Positions 1-12,900 of a DNA stretch of 64,000 nt are shown here, one piece after another; position 1 is the first letter of the stretch; every line of letters begins with the position of its first letter. A model generated the notes under the pieces. It saw only the letters and a program-made list of their open reading frames with translations. It was not told where the DNA came from and did no database searches. The stretch spans positions 1 to 64,000 of the forward strand of contig CAJJDO010000149.1 of the NCBI GenBank assembly GCA_905183005.1, read 5' to 3'. A program made the position numbers and the translations under genes. This DNA comes from Paramecium pentaurelia. Taxonomy: Eukaryota > Ciliophora > Oligohymenophorea > Peniculida > Parameciidae.

Positions 1-60
1 ACCCCAAACCCAACCCCAACCCCAACCCCAAACCCAAACCCAACCCCAACCCCAAACCCA
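1..60. repeat. Telomere, mixed C4A2/C3A3 repeats
   Basis: The first 60 bases are built only from CCCCAA and CCCAAA units in irregular order, stopping at the first GG. Random mixing of G4T2 and G3T3 on the complementary strand is known for Paramecium telomeres; Tetrahymena has pure G4T2. The C-rich strand reads 5'->3' inwards, so this is a true left chromosome end rather than an internal tract. Confidence 0.97.
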
Positions 61-158
61 GGAATTTAGTTAAAAATTTGAATTTCTTCAAGTTTATTGA
101 GTGCAACTTCCAATTTTTACTATTTTCACAAATCTTATTTTCTTTTTCTGTTTATAAT

Positions 159-548
159 ATGGCAATTGCTTAAAAAATTCAGATCATTTTAGCTCAAGAA
201 GCAAACTACCTAAATAAGAAGGGATGTAGACTGGCTCAGTAATCAGGAAAGTCATGGTTACTCACTGATGCTTTAATTAGAAAAAATTTCCAGATCTGGA
301 AACTGATTCTAATTAAGATCATATTTAAAAGGTTTACTTTATACTTTATTAAAACTAACTCACCTTACCTAATATTTTCATATGCTGGAATGATCAGCTA
401 AACATTCTAGTAACAGAAAACCATTAAAAAAAAGGATCTATTGTTAATGATTATTCAACTGGATAAGGATGAACTCATATTCTGCCATAATAATATTATC
501 ATTATGGTATTTTTGGCCTTGTTAAGATACAAAAGGAATAGATAATGA
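159..548 (+). pseudogene. Upstream ORF of the LINE remnant (129 codons)
   Basis: In the ciliate code an ATG at 159 opens 129 sense codons to TGA at 546-548. The product begins MAIAQKIQIILAQEANYL and continues with an Asn/Lys/Ile-rich stretch containing KSWLLTDALIRKNFQIW, then a lysine run near residue 95. No catalytic motif is visible. Its place just before the reverse transcriptase palm makes it a plausible N-terminal (fingers or linker) piece of the same element, but it could be an unrelated subtelomeric ORF. Similarity to RT fingers is weak, so the assignment rests on position. Confidence 0.35.
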
Positions 549-676
549 TATCTTGAAATAATTTATTAAATAATTCCTTCATACAACTAGATATACAGAC
601 TAAAAAAAAGCAATATGTTATAACCTCAAATAAATTAAATACATATATAAGATTTTTGTATATACATCAACTTTGA

Positions 677-1462
677 TTTTATATTGAAACTGGATTGCCT
701 GTTCACTATGAAAATGGTATAACTTTTTAAATGCATCCAGAAATGCCTTGCTTAGGTAATTTAGACTTAAAATGTTTCTAAGCCCACTATGTGAACAGAT
801 TTTAAATTACATGTTCTCGAGTTATAAATGCTTAGAAAAAGGTCTTTGACTCATTTTGGATGTACTTTCAAAATCAATAACTATATCACATAATTACGAT
901 TTTCCTAGATGAAACCCTAAAGTGTAGATCTCTCTTGACTTATCAAATGTATTCAGCAAAGTCAGAAGAAACGGGTATATTTTTTTATTCTCTACATCAA
1001 GATTGTCTTTTAGCTCCTTTTCTATTTGAGATTTTTGACGAATTTATTGATGAAAAATAATGTTAATATCTTTATACAAGGATTAGAATGAAAAAAAACC
1101 AAATACTCTAAATTCAATTATCTGAAAAATATGATGTAATTTCATATGCTGATGATATTGCAATATCTAAATTCATATTCATGCTTATGTATAACAAAAA
1201 TATTTATCCAGTTTGTATGAGACTTAAACTTAAAGTTAAATATTTTACCAACTCAAATTACCTCAATAACATTGTTCTTATAAGAAATATGACTAAATTA
1301 TGGAAGTCATATATTAAGCATAATTTGGATAATGTAGCATCTTTAAGTTTTAAATTTGTAAAATGAAAAGTTATTAAGTGGGAAAAATTGGATTGGTAAC
1401 CAATCAAACTGATTCTTAAATTAAATTAAAATACTCCTGATATAGTTTTTAATGATATTTGA
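677..1462 (+). pseudogene. Reverse transcriptase palm fragment with YADD motif
   Basis: Reading from 677 (an in-frame TGA lies just before, at 674-676) gives a non-LTR-type RT palm in the right order. There is a motif A-like stretch (KKVFDSFW, about 842-862), a motif B-like stretch (LHQDCLLAPFLFEIFDEFI, about 992-1048; the usual pattern is QG..L.P.LF), and motif C ISYADDIAIS (about 1139-1168). The YADD aspartates are intact. The frame meets TGA at 1364-1366 but then continues with coherent sequence (KVIKWEKLDWQPIKL) to TGA at 1460-1462, so the first TGA is probably a disabling mutation. No start codon fits. The 3' part from 1136 recurs at 2493 because of the 1356-bp duplication. Confidence 0.7.
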
Positions 1463-2491
1463 TCCTAATTCAAGTTTACCATAATCACTATTATAAAATA
1501 GTTTACTTAAAATAAAAGTTGAAGAAGATATAAATGATTTTCATTTTGAAAATTGTTTTTAAAATCAAAAGAAGGAAGGATTTAATAATAAAAAATTATT
1601 GAATAATATTGTAATAAAATAGTATATCTTCCTAATAGGGGATATTTTTGTTATGTAGAGTTTATTTGGAAGAAGTGTCATTGTGATGATGGTCAATGAT
1701 ATGACAATTTTTTTTCTTTAGGTTTTGAAGTTAAAGAAAAATAACTTGAAATACGAGAAAAGTCTGAAAAAGGTCTAAATTAACATATTATGAATAAATA
1801 TTATTAATTTTTCTATTCATACAAAGAAAAAATCATCATCTAGCCTTGAACTTAAGTTTAATTTATTTAATTTCAATTTTAGAAAGAAAATTTAACTTAT
1901 TTTAACAGAAATTTATTCTAAGGGAATTAAAATCATACCAAAAAACTTTCATATCATCATTGTTTGTTTAAATTATATTACTTAAAATAGATTTTAGATT
2001 ATTTTGTTAGTTCCAAACTTAATTAAAATTGTATGAAAAAACTCAATTTTGTAGAAAACCAAAAAAATTTAACACTAAATTTATGATATTTTAATTATAA
2101 TTATAACAATATTTAACTAAAACATAAAAACGTAATTTCTTCAAAATATAAAGTATTTACTCATTTAAATACTTACAATACAATAAATATATGCTAAATA
2201 AAATATAATAATTTTTTAAATATGTATTTATAAATTTATAAGGTTAATTCACTTTATGCAGAAACCTAAAGATTCCTTTATTGAAATAATCACACACTAA
2301 TTTCATTCAAAAAGTCATATTGTTGATATTTTCTAAAAATATAGTATATCACCAAATATTTTTCATTATTCAACCTCAAAGATTTTTAGAGATAAATAAT
2401 ATAGATAATCAAAAGGAAATCTAAATTTTTTATTTTTCTACAGAATTCTAATTCTTCAATAAAGTTTAAGTGAAAAGAATAGTGATTGAAT
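1136..2491. repeat. Exact 1356-bp direct repeat, copy 1
   Basis: This segment, from the RT motif C region to the base before the N at 2492, recurs as 2493-3848. I compared both ends and several interior stretches and found no difference; lengths match exactly (1356 each). Apart from the RT 3' end (to 1462) I see nothing coding in it: 1463-2491 is AT-rich with many stops in all frames. The single-N junction marks it as a probable contig-overlap artefact. Confidence 0.95.
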
Positions 2492-2492
2492 N
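2492..2492. other. Single N: assembly junction
   Basis: One ambiguous base sits exactly between the two copies of the 1356-bp repeat. The last 1356 bases to its left equal the first 1356 to its right, as expected when two overlapping contigs are scaffolded without merging the overlap. Confidence 0.95.
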
Positions 2493-3848
2493 GTAATTTC
2501 ATATGCTGATGATATTGCAATATCTAAATTCATATTCATGCTTATGTATAACAAAAATATTTATCCAGTTTGTATGAGACTTAAACTTAAAGTTAAATAT
2601 TTTACCAACTCAAATTACCTCAATAACATTGTTCTTATAAGAAATATGACTAAATTATGGAAGTCATATATTAAGCATAATTTGGATAATGTAGCATCTT
2701 TAAGTTTTAAATTTGTAAAATGAAAAGTTATTAAGTGGGAAAAATTGGATTGGTAACCAATCAAACTGATTCTTAAATTAAATTAAAATACTCCTGATAT
2801 AGTTTTTAATGATATTTGATCCTAATTCAAGTTTACCATAATCACTATTATAAAATAGTTTACTTAAAATAAAAGTTGAAGAAGATATAAATGATTTTCA
2901 TTTTGAAAATTGTTTTTAAAATCAAAAGAAGGAAGGATTTAATAATAAAAAATTATTGAATAATATTGTAATAAAATAGTATATCTTCCTAATAGGGGAT
3001 ATTTTTGTTATGTAGAGTTTATTTGGAAGAAGTGTCATTGTGATGATGGTCAATGATATGACAATTTTTTTTCTTTAGGTTTTGAAGTTAAAGAAAAATA
3101 ACTTGAAATACGAGAAAAGTCTGAAAAAGGTCTAAATTAACATATTATGAATAAATATTATTAATTTTTCTATTCATACAAAGAAAAAATCATCATCTAG
3201 CCTTGAACTTAAGTTTAATTTATTTAATTTCAATTTTAGAAAGAAAATTTAACTTATTTTAACAGAAATTTATTCTAAGGGAATTAAAATCATACCAAAA
3301 AACTTTCATATCATCATTGTTTGTTTAAATTATATTACTTAAAATAGATTTTAGATTATTTTGTTAGTTCCAAACTTAATTAAAATTGTATGAAAAAACT
3401 CAATTTTGTAGAAAACCAAAAAAATTTAACACTAAATTTATGATATTTTAATTATAATTATAACAATATTTAACTAAAACATAAAAACGTAATTTCTTCA
3501 AAATATAAAGTATTTACTCATTTAAATACTTACAATACAATAAATATATGCTAAATAAAATATAATAATTTTTTAAATATGTATTTATAAATTTATAAGG
3601 TTAATTCACTTTATGCAGAAACCTAAAGATTCCTTTATTGAAATAATCACACACTAATTTCATTCAAAAAGTCATATTGTTGATATTTTCTAAAAATATA
3701 GTATATCACCAAATATTTTTCATTATTCAACCTCAAAGATTTTTAGAGATAAATAATATAGATAATCAAAAGGAAATCTAAATTTTTTATTTTTCTACAG
3801 AATTCTAATTCTTCAATAAAGTTTAAGTGAAAAGAATAGTGATTGAAT
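2493..3848. repeat. Exact 1356-bp direct repeat, copy 2
   Basis: Second copy of 1136-2491. It begins inside the RT motif C region, so it contains only the truncated 3' end of the retroelement (about 2493-2819). It ends at 3848, from where unique sequence leads into the giant NACHT-WD40 gene. Probably the same genomic DNA counted twice. Confidence 0.95.
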
Positions 3849-3927
3849 CTTGTATGAATAAGTTTTCAAAAGTCCAACATATGTTGTATTCAATCATTAA
3901 AATAAATTTTTATTATTTGCATAAGTT

Positions 3928-6900
3928 ATGTGCAATTTTTAAATATAGCTAAAAAACTAATCAGTTGAAGAATATGATGGTCAAAACATTAGAATGAAAC
4001 TATTTCAAAGAGAAAAATTATTTGATATTAGTAATGAACTCTATTACTTACCTAAATTTTTGGATACATCATATTAATTAAGGGGAGGAGGATGTGCTAT
4101 ATAAAAAACTACAAATACAATATAGTTTAAAGCAAAAAATGCTATAATTCCCTTAAACTTTGCCGCCAATTTAGAAAGGTTTACAATTATGATTGTTGAA
4201 AAGTCCAATCTGTATTAAGATAAAATATATCAAGATGAAATACTTATAGCATTCCAATGGTTTTTCAATCATAAAGAATATTTCTAAGTGTTGTGTAATG
4301 ATCAATTACTCAATTCTATAAATTATGAATTAATAGAGAAATCTGTTGAAAGATTAATTAAACAGCTTCCTGTTTACGTTAAACTATCAGGGTTTCTGCT
4401 TCATTCTTTATTACAAATTATCAATGATTTACTTAGAGTAATATTCTCAAGTTAATTAAAAAATGAAGATAGATACATTTAATTTGAATTGTAATAATCA
4501 TTATTAAATACAATTTCTGAAACTGAAGAATAAATTAAAGTTGAATCCTCTAAAATATGGATAACAGGTGTAGATTTTGAGCTTTAAATTATAAAAACTT
4601 GTATCACCCACCTTCGAACTAATTCTGAGATAGGATAAGAACTATTGTTGTCCTTCTTATGTCAAGTGGCAAATTCTGTTACATAATTATCACCAACAAG
4701 TGAATTAATTGACACAATCATTGAGGGTGGTAAATATTTGTTAATGAACTTTTATAACAAATAAATATAACATCCTCTAGAAAAATATGAGATTTATTAT
4801 TTTTTTGAGAATCTAAAATGGTCACTTATAAATCAATTAAAACAAAGTAATTCGATTACAACAACAATAATTCATTTGTAAAAGGGATATTGCAAATATA
4901 TATAATAATCAAAAGATTGGATGATTCATTTTTGTTGGATTAACTTATTGTCTGATATCATATCATATAGACCTATTCTTAGCAAATCTGAAATATTGGA
5001 GCTTTAAAATTAAAAACAAATTGATTAAAAATAATTTTTTCCAGAGTCATAATTTGTTCAAGTAGTATATGATAAGACTTTGTTTAAGATCAAACTATTA
5101 CCTGATGATAAATCAAATTTCTAAAATCTGTTTGAAGAATTAAAATTGTTTTAAGAGTATTCATTAGAGAAACAAGAAAAAATATAATTGTTACCTAATT
5201 ATTTAAATTTTAAATTCGATAACAATAATGATGGATCAATCAACGATGAAGATTTAAACATTCAGATTTTAACAAAGGAATCAAATCTTGAAATTCTTAA
5301 GCCATTAAACAATATATTATTATAATCCAGAGATGCACTAATACAAAATTTTAACTAAATTGATATTCAACTTAAACGATTGAAAAGTATTCCTACAATA
5401 TAAGACATTGAAAAATAAGAAGTAAAGGAAAATATTGCTTTAATAATTAAATAATTAAAATAAGAGAGTTAATTGTTTATATTTACTTTAAGCTAAATTC
5501 AACTTTTAGTAATTAGAGAAATTGAAATTCATAAAGTTTTTCTTTAGATTTTAGAAAAAGAAGATAACAATCTGAGTTAAAATGTAAAACCACTCAAGCA
5601 ATAACTTTTACAGACAATAAAAGATTCAGAATAAAATTTTAAATCTTAATTTACACCTAACATCAAAAATATTGTTAATTTTTGGGTGGTACATTGCTAG
5701 TTAATTGCAATTTACCAAAGTCAATATTTATTTTCAGAAAATAAGGAACTTGAGTCTTTAAAATAAGATGATGGATAATCAATTTCAAATCAATTCCATT
5801 CAACAATTTTAAACCTTCATAATTTTCTAAGATATTTTATTGGTTAAATTACTAAATCTAAAAAGATCTTTAAATAAATTTATGAAAAAACAACAGTAAA
5901 GTAATACTTTCAAAACGCTCTTTCTTAAAAATAAATAACAGAAATAGTTATTTAGTTATATAATCCAAATTTAATTTTATAACTTAATAATGAGTTTTAA
6001 GATAGCTATAAGAAATTCTTTGAATCAAAATGGAAATTAGAGACTGAATAAGACTTAAAAGTATCTTTTATTGGGTGTTATTTTATTCAAATGAACTTCA
6101 AAATCATAAAAAGACTTCTTCTATTTCATAAATAAAACCTGGCTTATTTGACATTACAGAAAAATCATTCTAGATTTGTTTCAAAACTATAATCTAATAA
6201 TTTTGGATCTAATTCTCTAAATTAACCAATTATAGAAAGTTTAATAATAGAAAAAAGATCATTAATTTAAAAACATTTTGATAAATACAATGATAAAGAA
6301 TTGACGGACTAGGAAGCAAATGATTTAAGTTAGTTGTAAAAATAAGTGGCATAGAGTATTAAAGAAATTAAATTCAAGAAATGGCCATCATAATTGTCAA
6401 CAATTTTAATCATTTTCTTCTAAGAAATTTTGACTAAATTATAAATGTTAGAATTAAATTATAAATATAAAAATACCATTAAAGAAGAAATATTCAAATT
6501 AATTGAAATTCAACTTACAAAACAATATGAATAGGATTTATCTGTAAAATAAATTTAAGTTATTGATAAGGAGGAATAAAATGAGCAGGAAATGATTCCA
6601 TAGCTATTTAATTGCGATATAGTAATTCAAAAAATAAGCCTTTTGATTGCAAAATCAACAAAGGTTCTAAAAATAATTTAGTAAAAATATATTAATTTTT
6701 GCTTATCATAATCAATCCCAAACAACAGTATTTTATAAAATACTTGGGAAAGTTTTAAATTAAACTTAAATGAAGCTTTTAAGGAAATAGAAGAAATGAA
6801 TAAGAATTGTGGTTTGATGCTTAGTAATAATGATTAGATAGTTTTCTTTTAATCTTTTATTGAAAGACTATCTAAGACATAAAATTTTGATTAAATAAAC

Positions 6901-9900
6901 GCAAATATCTTCCTTTTTAATACACAAACCTTTTTAGATTAAATAAACTCTAACATGGAATAAGAAATCATGAATGATAAGAAACTCTCTTTTTTGCTTT
7001 CAGAATTAAAAACAGATCTTATCTCAAAATAAGGAGGAGGAATATAAGATTTATTTGAAGATTCTTCATATAAAGTTAGGGAGTCATTAGCCTACAATTT
7101 AATCAAAATTTAATCGATAGTTTTTGAAACACCGATATAAGAATTTTGTTCGAAATTGCTTAAAGATCTTTGGATATTTGAAAATCATGATAGTGTGAGA
7201 AATATACTTAAGAATGAAGAGATGGTAAAAATGCAAAAAAGATTATTTTCATAGGATTTGACTACTTTCTCAAATAGTTTGAAAGTTGAAATGTAAACAA
7301 GATTAAAGAGCATAGAGTAATTAGAAACTCTTGTGTTAATTGGAGATAATCAAACAGAAATGAAAAAATAACTATAATAAGCTTATGATGATTTTGAAAC
7401 ATATTTGGACAACATTACTGACATGTCTTAAAGATTAGATATTAGTTTAGTATTTTTAAAAGAAATCACAAAGGATTTAAAAAACATCAAAATTTCAATA
7501 GAATAAGTGCTGCAGAGCGTTAAGGGATTAGAAGATGATATTAGGAAGTTAAGAGGAAAAGATTTTATGGAACTACTTTAAATTAGGAAAGATAAAATAT
7601 TAAAACAAATGCTTGAAAAAGAATTGGATTAAGTACATATTTAAATTAATACATAAGAATATGATCCTGTGTCAGGAAGTAAAAAAAAAAGTATAAAAGG
7701 AAAGATATCTTATCTCTTGAAATCTTAACAAAATGATTTTGATGGAGAAATCAATGAATTTTTATGGAGTGATAAAGATAAAATCAAAGATGTTCTGCTT
7801 TTAAGAGGAAAAGCAGGTTCTGGTAAAAGTAGAGCATCTAGCAATATAGAAGAGTTGTTATGGATCCATGATAAGATATAGCCATGTTGGATACCTATTT
7901 TTGTATCGCTTCCTTCATTAAAAGATCCAAGACATAATCTAATTGAATAAGCTTTAGAATCTGAAAATTATAATTTTGATAACATTCAAATTCGAGATTT
8001 TAAAGAAGCTATTAGCAATGGTAAGCTTAAGGTCCTCTTTATTCTTGAGAGCTACGATGAAATAAAAACTGATTTTATTGGTTCTAATATTTACTAAACG
8101 AATAGATTTGCTTAAGATCTAAATCTTCAAGTCCCTGGTTAAAGTGTTAAAGTTATTGTAACAACAAGAGAAGAAATATTAATATCCATTGGATATCAAA
8201 CTTGGTTTTATGGTTAAAGTATTAATACCCTTAAAGAAGTAGAACTGCTTCCATTTAACCCTGAATAAAGTGAGGAGTATATCTAAAAATATATAAAAAT
8301 AAGTGTAAAAAGGACAATTAAAAGATTTTATGAATTCTTAAAGTAGTTGAAAGGGCAAACATTTATATTAAATGAATTTAAATAAATATGGTCAAATTTG
8401 GAAGATATTATAGATATGATCATTATTTAAAAATAAATCGATGATGTTTTATTTTCATCATATGATGCAGAAAAACTAGTGAAGAAACTTTAATCATTAG
8501 ATTTTTTTAATTTTATTAAAACAGAATAAATGTTATCTTTAAAGAAAGAATTACTTTAATTATGGAGTGAACCAAAATTTTCTTAGGTAATAAAAAATGT
8601 AAACATTGAACATTTATTATGTACTCCTTTCATGATGGAAATAATTGTTTATGTATTACCAAAAATGTCATAATAATTTTCATAAGCTACCTACATTAGA
8701 GATGTGGTAACTAAAAACTATTTGATTTTGAAAAGACAAGCTAATTACTCTAAATAATTAATCACTTAATTACAAAATAATGAAGAAATTTAATAATAAA
8801 AATAAGAAATAAATGAAAAAAAGATAATATCCTAAAAATAGAATTAAGATTAAAAAAAGGCTGATAAAGCGATATTGGAATAATTCCATTTCATCATGGA
8901 AGAATTAGATAATTAAAACTTTTTTGAATCCTTTTCAATTACAAATTAACTTGAATACATCAACAATAGTTGTATTGGATCAAGTAAAAATTTTTATGTA
9001 AAATTTGATGCAAATTTTATTGTTTCTGCATTTAAATTAAATCAACTTAATGCTTTTGATTTCTATGAAACATTTGTTGATTATTATTCTAATTAACAAA
9101 TAGAAAAATAGAAAGATTTAGGAAAGGTTACTAATTCTGAGAGCTTTTATATTGATTTGCAAGACTTTTCTTTATACTTAGCTATAGATATGTCGATGAG
9201 ATAAATTACATAAGTAAATTATAAACAAAAAGGTAAATTATAAATATAAAATGTGCATGAAGATAGAAATGATTAAAAATCTTGGGATGATTTATATTTT
9301 GATTAAATCTTAGACAATCCTGAATATAAAAGTTAATTAAGGAAATGTATGCTTATTACTGCAAAAGGTAATTTGTATGCTTTTAATCATAAATCTATTT
9401 AAGATTATTTTGTTGCTAAATATATTTAAAAATTATATTCATCAATATTTGATTCAAATTAAGTTATTGATATAAAATCTTTAGAAAAGAGTATTTACAA
9501 TAATTAATTATTTAATTTGTCATAAGAACATTATTTTGTTGCATTAGAATTGTTAAAACCTAAATTGATGTTAGTAGATGATATAAAAAATAAGTTAATT
9601 ACAATAACTAAATTATCTAAAACAGATTCATAAATTAAAGTGATTAGATCAGCATCTAATTCAATCTATTTACTTAGCTATATGGGAGAACATTTAGAGA
9701 ATATTGATTTCAAACATATTTCTATTTAAAATACTAAAATTAATGAACTCACATTTTTTGCATGTGATTTAAGTTATTCATTATTTGACAATGTTTCTAT
9801 TGATTAATGTAACTTTAATTGTTCAATTATGAAAAATGTCACTTGGAAAAATTTGATTTGCAGAGAAAAAAGAATTTTGGATGATCATAACAAAAAAGTA

Positions 9901-12900
9901 ATTTCTATTAATTTTACTGAAGATGGATCATCAATAATATCGGTTAGTAGGGAAGGATTAATAAAGAAATGGTTAATTTATAGTAATGAGGATCCAAAAT
10001 CTTTAAATTTAAATGATGAAGTGACTAAGACCTCTTATTCTAAGATTAATGATGTTCTAATTTGTTTAACTACACATAATATATTGACTATAAATTGTTA
10101 ATAATTGATATAGGATAAGATGATTTAACTACCTAATTATTAATACTATGATATTTGTTTATAATAAGATATGCAATATTTGGCAGCAAATGTATAAATA
10201 AGAAATAAAATATATTTATGGTAAATTAAGGATATTTAATAACAAAAGGATATACAACCTATAATTTCTTAATCAAAAAATAATATATCTATATCATGTT
10301 TAGCTGTCACAAAGGATTTTAAGTTTATAGCAACAGGAGACAAAGAAATCATAATATGGATGGGTGACTATGGTAAAAAATATTAGGAAATAGTTAAAGT
10401 ATTCGAAAATTCTGATAAAAAGACTTAATCACTCTTATTTTCTTAAGATGAATAAATTTTAATTTCTGGAGGAGAAGATTGCAAAATAAGATTTTGGAAT
10501 ATCAAAAATAATCAAAAAATACAACTATAATTCTAATTGGATACACTTAGTCCTATAAATTCTTTATCTTATTAAGTTGAAGGTAGATTTCTGACAGTTA
10601 GGACAGATCATGAGATAAAATTATATGATGCTCAAAACCCTATGTTAACATAATCCTTTTTTAGATAAGAAATAGATTTCGATTATAAAGTATTTCAAAT
10701 ATCTCCAAATAGTAAAACTTTGGCAATTTCAACAACTGAAAAATAAAATAGATCAATAATATTAATTTGGGATATTTCAGATTATTCAAATATGAAATAG
10801 TTATCATCTTTTATAAATAATGTTATTGATGAAGATAAAGTAATATAATTGCAATTTTCTTCAGACGGGTAGATTTTATTTTCAATTACAATGAATTCTG
10901 TCTATATTTGGAATTTAAAATTAAATAAATTAATCTCAAAATTATAAAATCAATTTAAAAACATCTAGAATTTCTCATTATCAACTGATTAATTGATGTT
11001 TTCTATATGTAGTAATGATATGAAACTGACATTATGGAATATATAAAAATTAGAATAGCCATAAAATATTGCAACATTAAGTCTCCAACATGAAGGTTGT
11101 TATGCATATTTCTGTCCAAATGAATAATTGTTGATTTCATTTTCTAAAAAATCAAAACCTTCAGGTATTGTATTTTGGGATTCAAAATAATATAAATTGA
11201 TATCTACTGAAATATAAGATGAAATTATTAGAGATGTAACTTTTAATTAAGAGGGCACAATAATGATATCTTTCAGTAATTCAATTAGAATTTGGAAAAA
11301 GAACTAATCTTAATTTTAGATTTAAGCAAGGTATAAATACTACTGTGATAAAATAACTTAAAGTTATATGATTAATAATTAGCAAATAATTGTTTTAAAA
11401 GATAATATGCTGATTGAATTAACTCTGTCTAATGATAACAAAGTTGATGATCATCTTTTTTAGTATTAAGAAAGAGTTACAAATTTTGATTTTGCTAATA
11501 ATGGAAAATTTCTTATTATTAATGGAAGCAAAAAAAATGGATTATTATTATTTTTAATTGATTAATAATAATAATCTTTATAATATAAAAATGGTTTCAA
11601 TAGTTGTAATGATTTTTCAATTACTTAAGACTTTTCTATTATTGCTATAGCAAATGGAGAAGGAACAGATATTTAATATTTGAAAACGAAATAATTGATT
11701 TGTTATTTAGAAGAGAAAATAAAATGTACATGTGTTTGTTTTTATCAATAAAAAGGAAATAATTTCTTAATAATTGGATCATAAAAAGATTAAGGTTAAC
11801 TAAATCTATATGATACAAATAATATTGCTGCAATAAAAAAAATTGTATCTATTTCTTTATTTTGTTGTCCCCATAAAATATAATATTTAGAAAAATAATA
11901 ATAAGTAATCATTCTTTATAATCATATTCTTACACTTCATAACACTGATAATTTAGGATAGACTAAAATTATTTTAATAAAGAGTGGGTAAAATATTTCC
12001 AAAAATTTCCTATTAAATTAAGACTAATCTACTATTGGAGTAGGAATAGATAATGAAATATGTTTTTATCCTTTATCTAATTTAATTGATACTGAATCAA
12101 TAGCAACTTTTGATACAACAAATATTGTATATTTTGGTTTCTCAAAATATAGTCAAACTCTAGATATATTTAAGGAAAGCTCAATTTTTATTAAATGGGA
12201 TTTGACTTCAAGTAAAATAATTTAGAAAGTAGACTTAAAAATAAAGAAATTATCTTAAATAACAATAAATGAACAGGAAACTCAATTTATTGCAATTAAC
12301 CTTAATGAAAATCAATAATAGAAATTGATTGCAATAGATTGGAAGTCTATGAAATAAATTTAAACTGTTGAGGAATTGACATAAGAAAAAGGAATTTGCC
12401 GAGTTGTTGTTTACACTTCAGATGGATCTAGTTTTGTTACTGGATATTCAAATAGAACATTTAAATTTTGGGACACCAAATCTTGTAAACCTTTACAAAT
12501 GTTCAATAGTTACACTTCTAGTATAGATTTAATATAAATATCAAATAGAGGTATAATGGCCTAGACTACCGATAACAAGATTAAATTATGGAATATAATT
12601 GCCTTGAATCAATAACAATCTTAATAAACAGGCCATTTAGATTAAATTAATCGTCTAATAGTTTCTCCAGATGGATTATCATTAGTATCTGGTTCATAAT
12701 CATAAATAATAAGATGGAATTTAATAGAAATGAAAAAGATAGATATACTACTAGAAGGAGAAGAACTTCCATCCTATTTTTCCTTTTCACCTGATGGGTA
12801 ATATTTAGCAGCCTTTGAAAAAGGAAATTGGATTAAAGTATGGAAAATAACATCTCTAAATATTATTGAACATTGTTTTCGATTGCTTTTCTCTATTCAT

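Larger units (their letters stand above)
159..1462 (+). mobile_element. Decayed non-LTR (LINE-type) retroelement, subtelomeric
   Basis: Two frames carry consecutive pieces of what looks like one reverse transcriptase polyprotein: an ORF at 159-548 and, after a frame change in 549-676, the palm region at 677-1462. Palm motifs are recognisable (see the RT entry). A shift between pieces plus an in-frame TGA argue that the element is dead. It starts only about 100 bp from the telomere, a common refuge for LINEs. No poly(A) tail, target-site duplication or endonuclease domain could be seen. That it is one element rather than two is inferred from order and spacing. Confidence 0.6.

Noticed and set aside
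1..60. CRISPR-like short repeats
   Set aside because: Unit lengths of 6 with no spacers and C4A2/C3A3 composition identify a telomere.
1181..2723. Two identical 61-residue ORFs (1181-1366 and 2538-2723) as a duplicated small gene
   Set aside because: They are the 3' end of the reverse transcriptase fragment read from an internal Met, and the second copy is a product of the N-joined 1356-bp duplication.
11645..11833. Minus-strand ORF inside the giant WD40 gene
   Set aside because: Antisense shadow; the plus frame is continuous WD40 coding sequence.
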